A DNA stretch of 5,923 nt, from contig JAUVKM010000147.1 in the NCBI GenBank assembly GCA_030596265.1, forward strand, positions 1 through 5,923, written 5' to 3'. A model generated the notes under the pieces. That model was not told the DNA's origin. It ran no database searches and saw nothing but the letters and a program-made list of their open reading frames with translations. A program made the translations under genes and the position numbers. Shown in pieces: positions 5,582 through 5,923 of this stretch. This DNA comes from Candidatus Cloacimonadota bacterium. Its GTDB lineage: Bacteria > Cloacimonadota > Cloacimonadia > Cloacimonadales > TCS61. Each line of letters starts with the position of its first letter. Position 1 is the first letter of the stretch.

Positions 5582-5923
5582 TTATGTTTTATTATTCAAG
5601 AAATCAATACCTGTATTTTGTTGTGCTTTGCTTATCAATTCAGAACTAATTCTATTGTGATTACTAATAAGTTTTTTCAGATCAATTTCTGATTTTCCTT
5701 TTTTAATGCGGATCTTTCCGTTAATGATCAGATAATCTACTGGTCTCATGCGTTGAGTAAAAACTAGTGCTGCCAACGGATCTGAAAGCGATCCTGCATA
5801 TTCCAACTGATCGATGGAGAAAAGAGATATATCTGCTTGTTTTCCAATTGATAATTCTCCTATATCATCTCTGCCAAGAGCTGCAGCACCTCCACGAGTT
5901 GCAATGCGAAGAACTTCTCTTGC
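5582..5923 (-). CDS. C-terminal fragment of an amidohydrolase resembling 8-oxoguanine deaminase
   Basis: On the minus strand the frame is open from the right edge to TAA at 5584-5582, giving the last 113 residues; the start and the metal-binding part are outside the window. The TTG at 5806 is an internal leucine, not a start, because homology continues upstream of it. The visible order is 'EVLRIATRGGAAALGRDDIG' (3-22), 'GKQADISLFSID' (27-38), 'YAGSLSDPLAALVF' (42-55), 'VDYLIINGKI' (62-71) and a helical tail. This is the end of the cytosine-deaminase/ATZ-TRZ branch of amidohydrolase family 1. 'YAG...DPLAALVF' with the following 'VDYLIINGK' fits 8-oxoguanine deaminase and the related proteins often labelled hydroxydechloroatrazine ethylaminohydrolase. 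Those enzymes deaminate purines or triazines in the cytoplasm. The substrate is inferred from the tail alone; guanine deaminase or another ATZ/TRZ hydrolase remains possible. Confidence 0.8.
   Translation of the reverse strand, partial: AREVLRIATRGGAAALGRDDIGELSIGKQADISLFSIDQLEYAGSLSDPLAALVFTQRMRPVDYLIINGKIRIKKGKSEIDLKKLISNHNRISSELISKAQQNTGIDFLNNKT

Overview
The window is AT-rich, roughly one third G+C by eye. It looks like a chromosomal segment of an uncultured FCB-group bacterium. A Cloacimonadota-like lineage is my best guess, from the combination of Por-type (T9SS type A) C-terminal tails with an 'NHPNPFNP' motif, PKD domains with a 'WDFDNDGTID' signature, a right-handed beta-helix ending in 'DPLFVD...DYHL...SPCVDAGDP', and dispersed 'TGTCATCCTGAG' type repeats. 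That assignment rests on family memory, not on a marker gene.

Left part, plus strand (1-3672): the 3' end of a secreted protein with a T9SS-like tail; a 192-residue conserved-looking but unrecognised cytoplasmic protein; a possible 26-residue ORF in the following gap; and a large surface or secreted protein of 866 residues. The large protein has a signal peptide, a carboxypeptidase-regulatory-like domain, a beta-helix, three PKD domains and a sorting tail. Its PKD region is a recent in-frame tandem duplication with a 324-bp unit whose borders fall in the middle of the PKD fold.

Middle (3673-3937): a convergent intergenic region without genes but full of secondary structure. It holds a 117-bp MITE/REP-like element with imperfect terminal inverted repeats and two internal hairpins, a separate 8-bp-stem hairpin, and one arm of a 29-bp inverted repeat.

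Right part, minus strand (3938-5923): a complete YtcJ-type amidohydrolase (492 aa) and, upstream of it, the C-terminal 113 residues of a second amidohydrolase resembling 8-oxoguanine deaminase. The YtcJ-type gene is framed by a 29-bp inverted repeat (28/29 matching), with each arm exactly 25 bp from the start or stop codon. A degenerate third copy lies just past the stop of the second amidohydrolase gene. This framing is the least explained structure in the window. The two hydrolases may both act on nitrogenous compounds, but no shared pathway can be proved here. I see no tRNA, rRNA, CRISPR array, transposase or phage gene.
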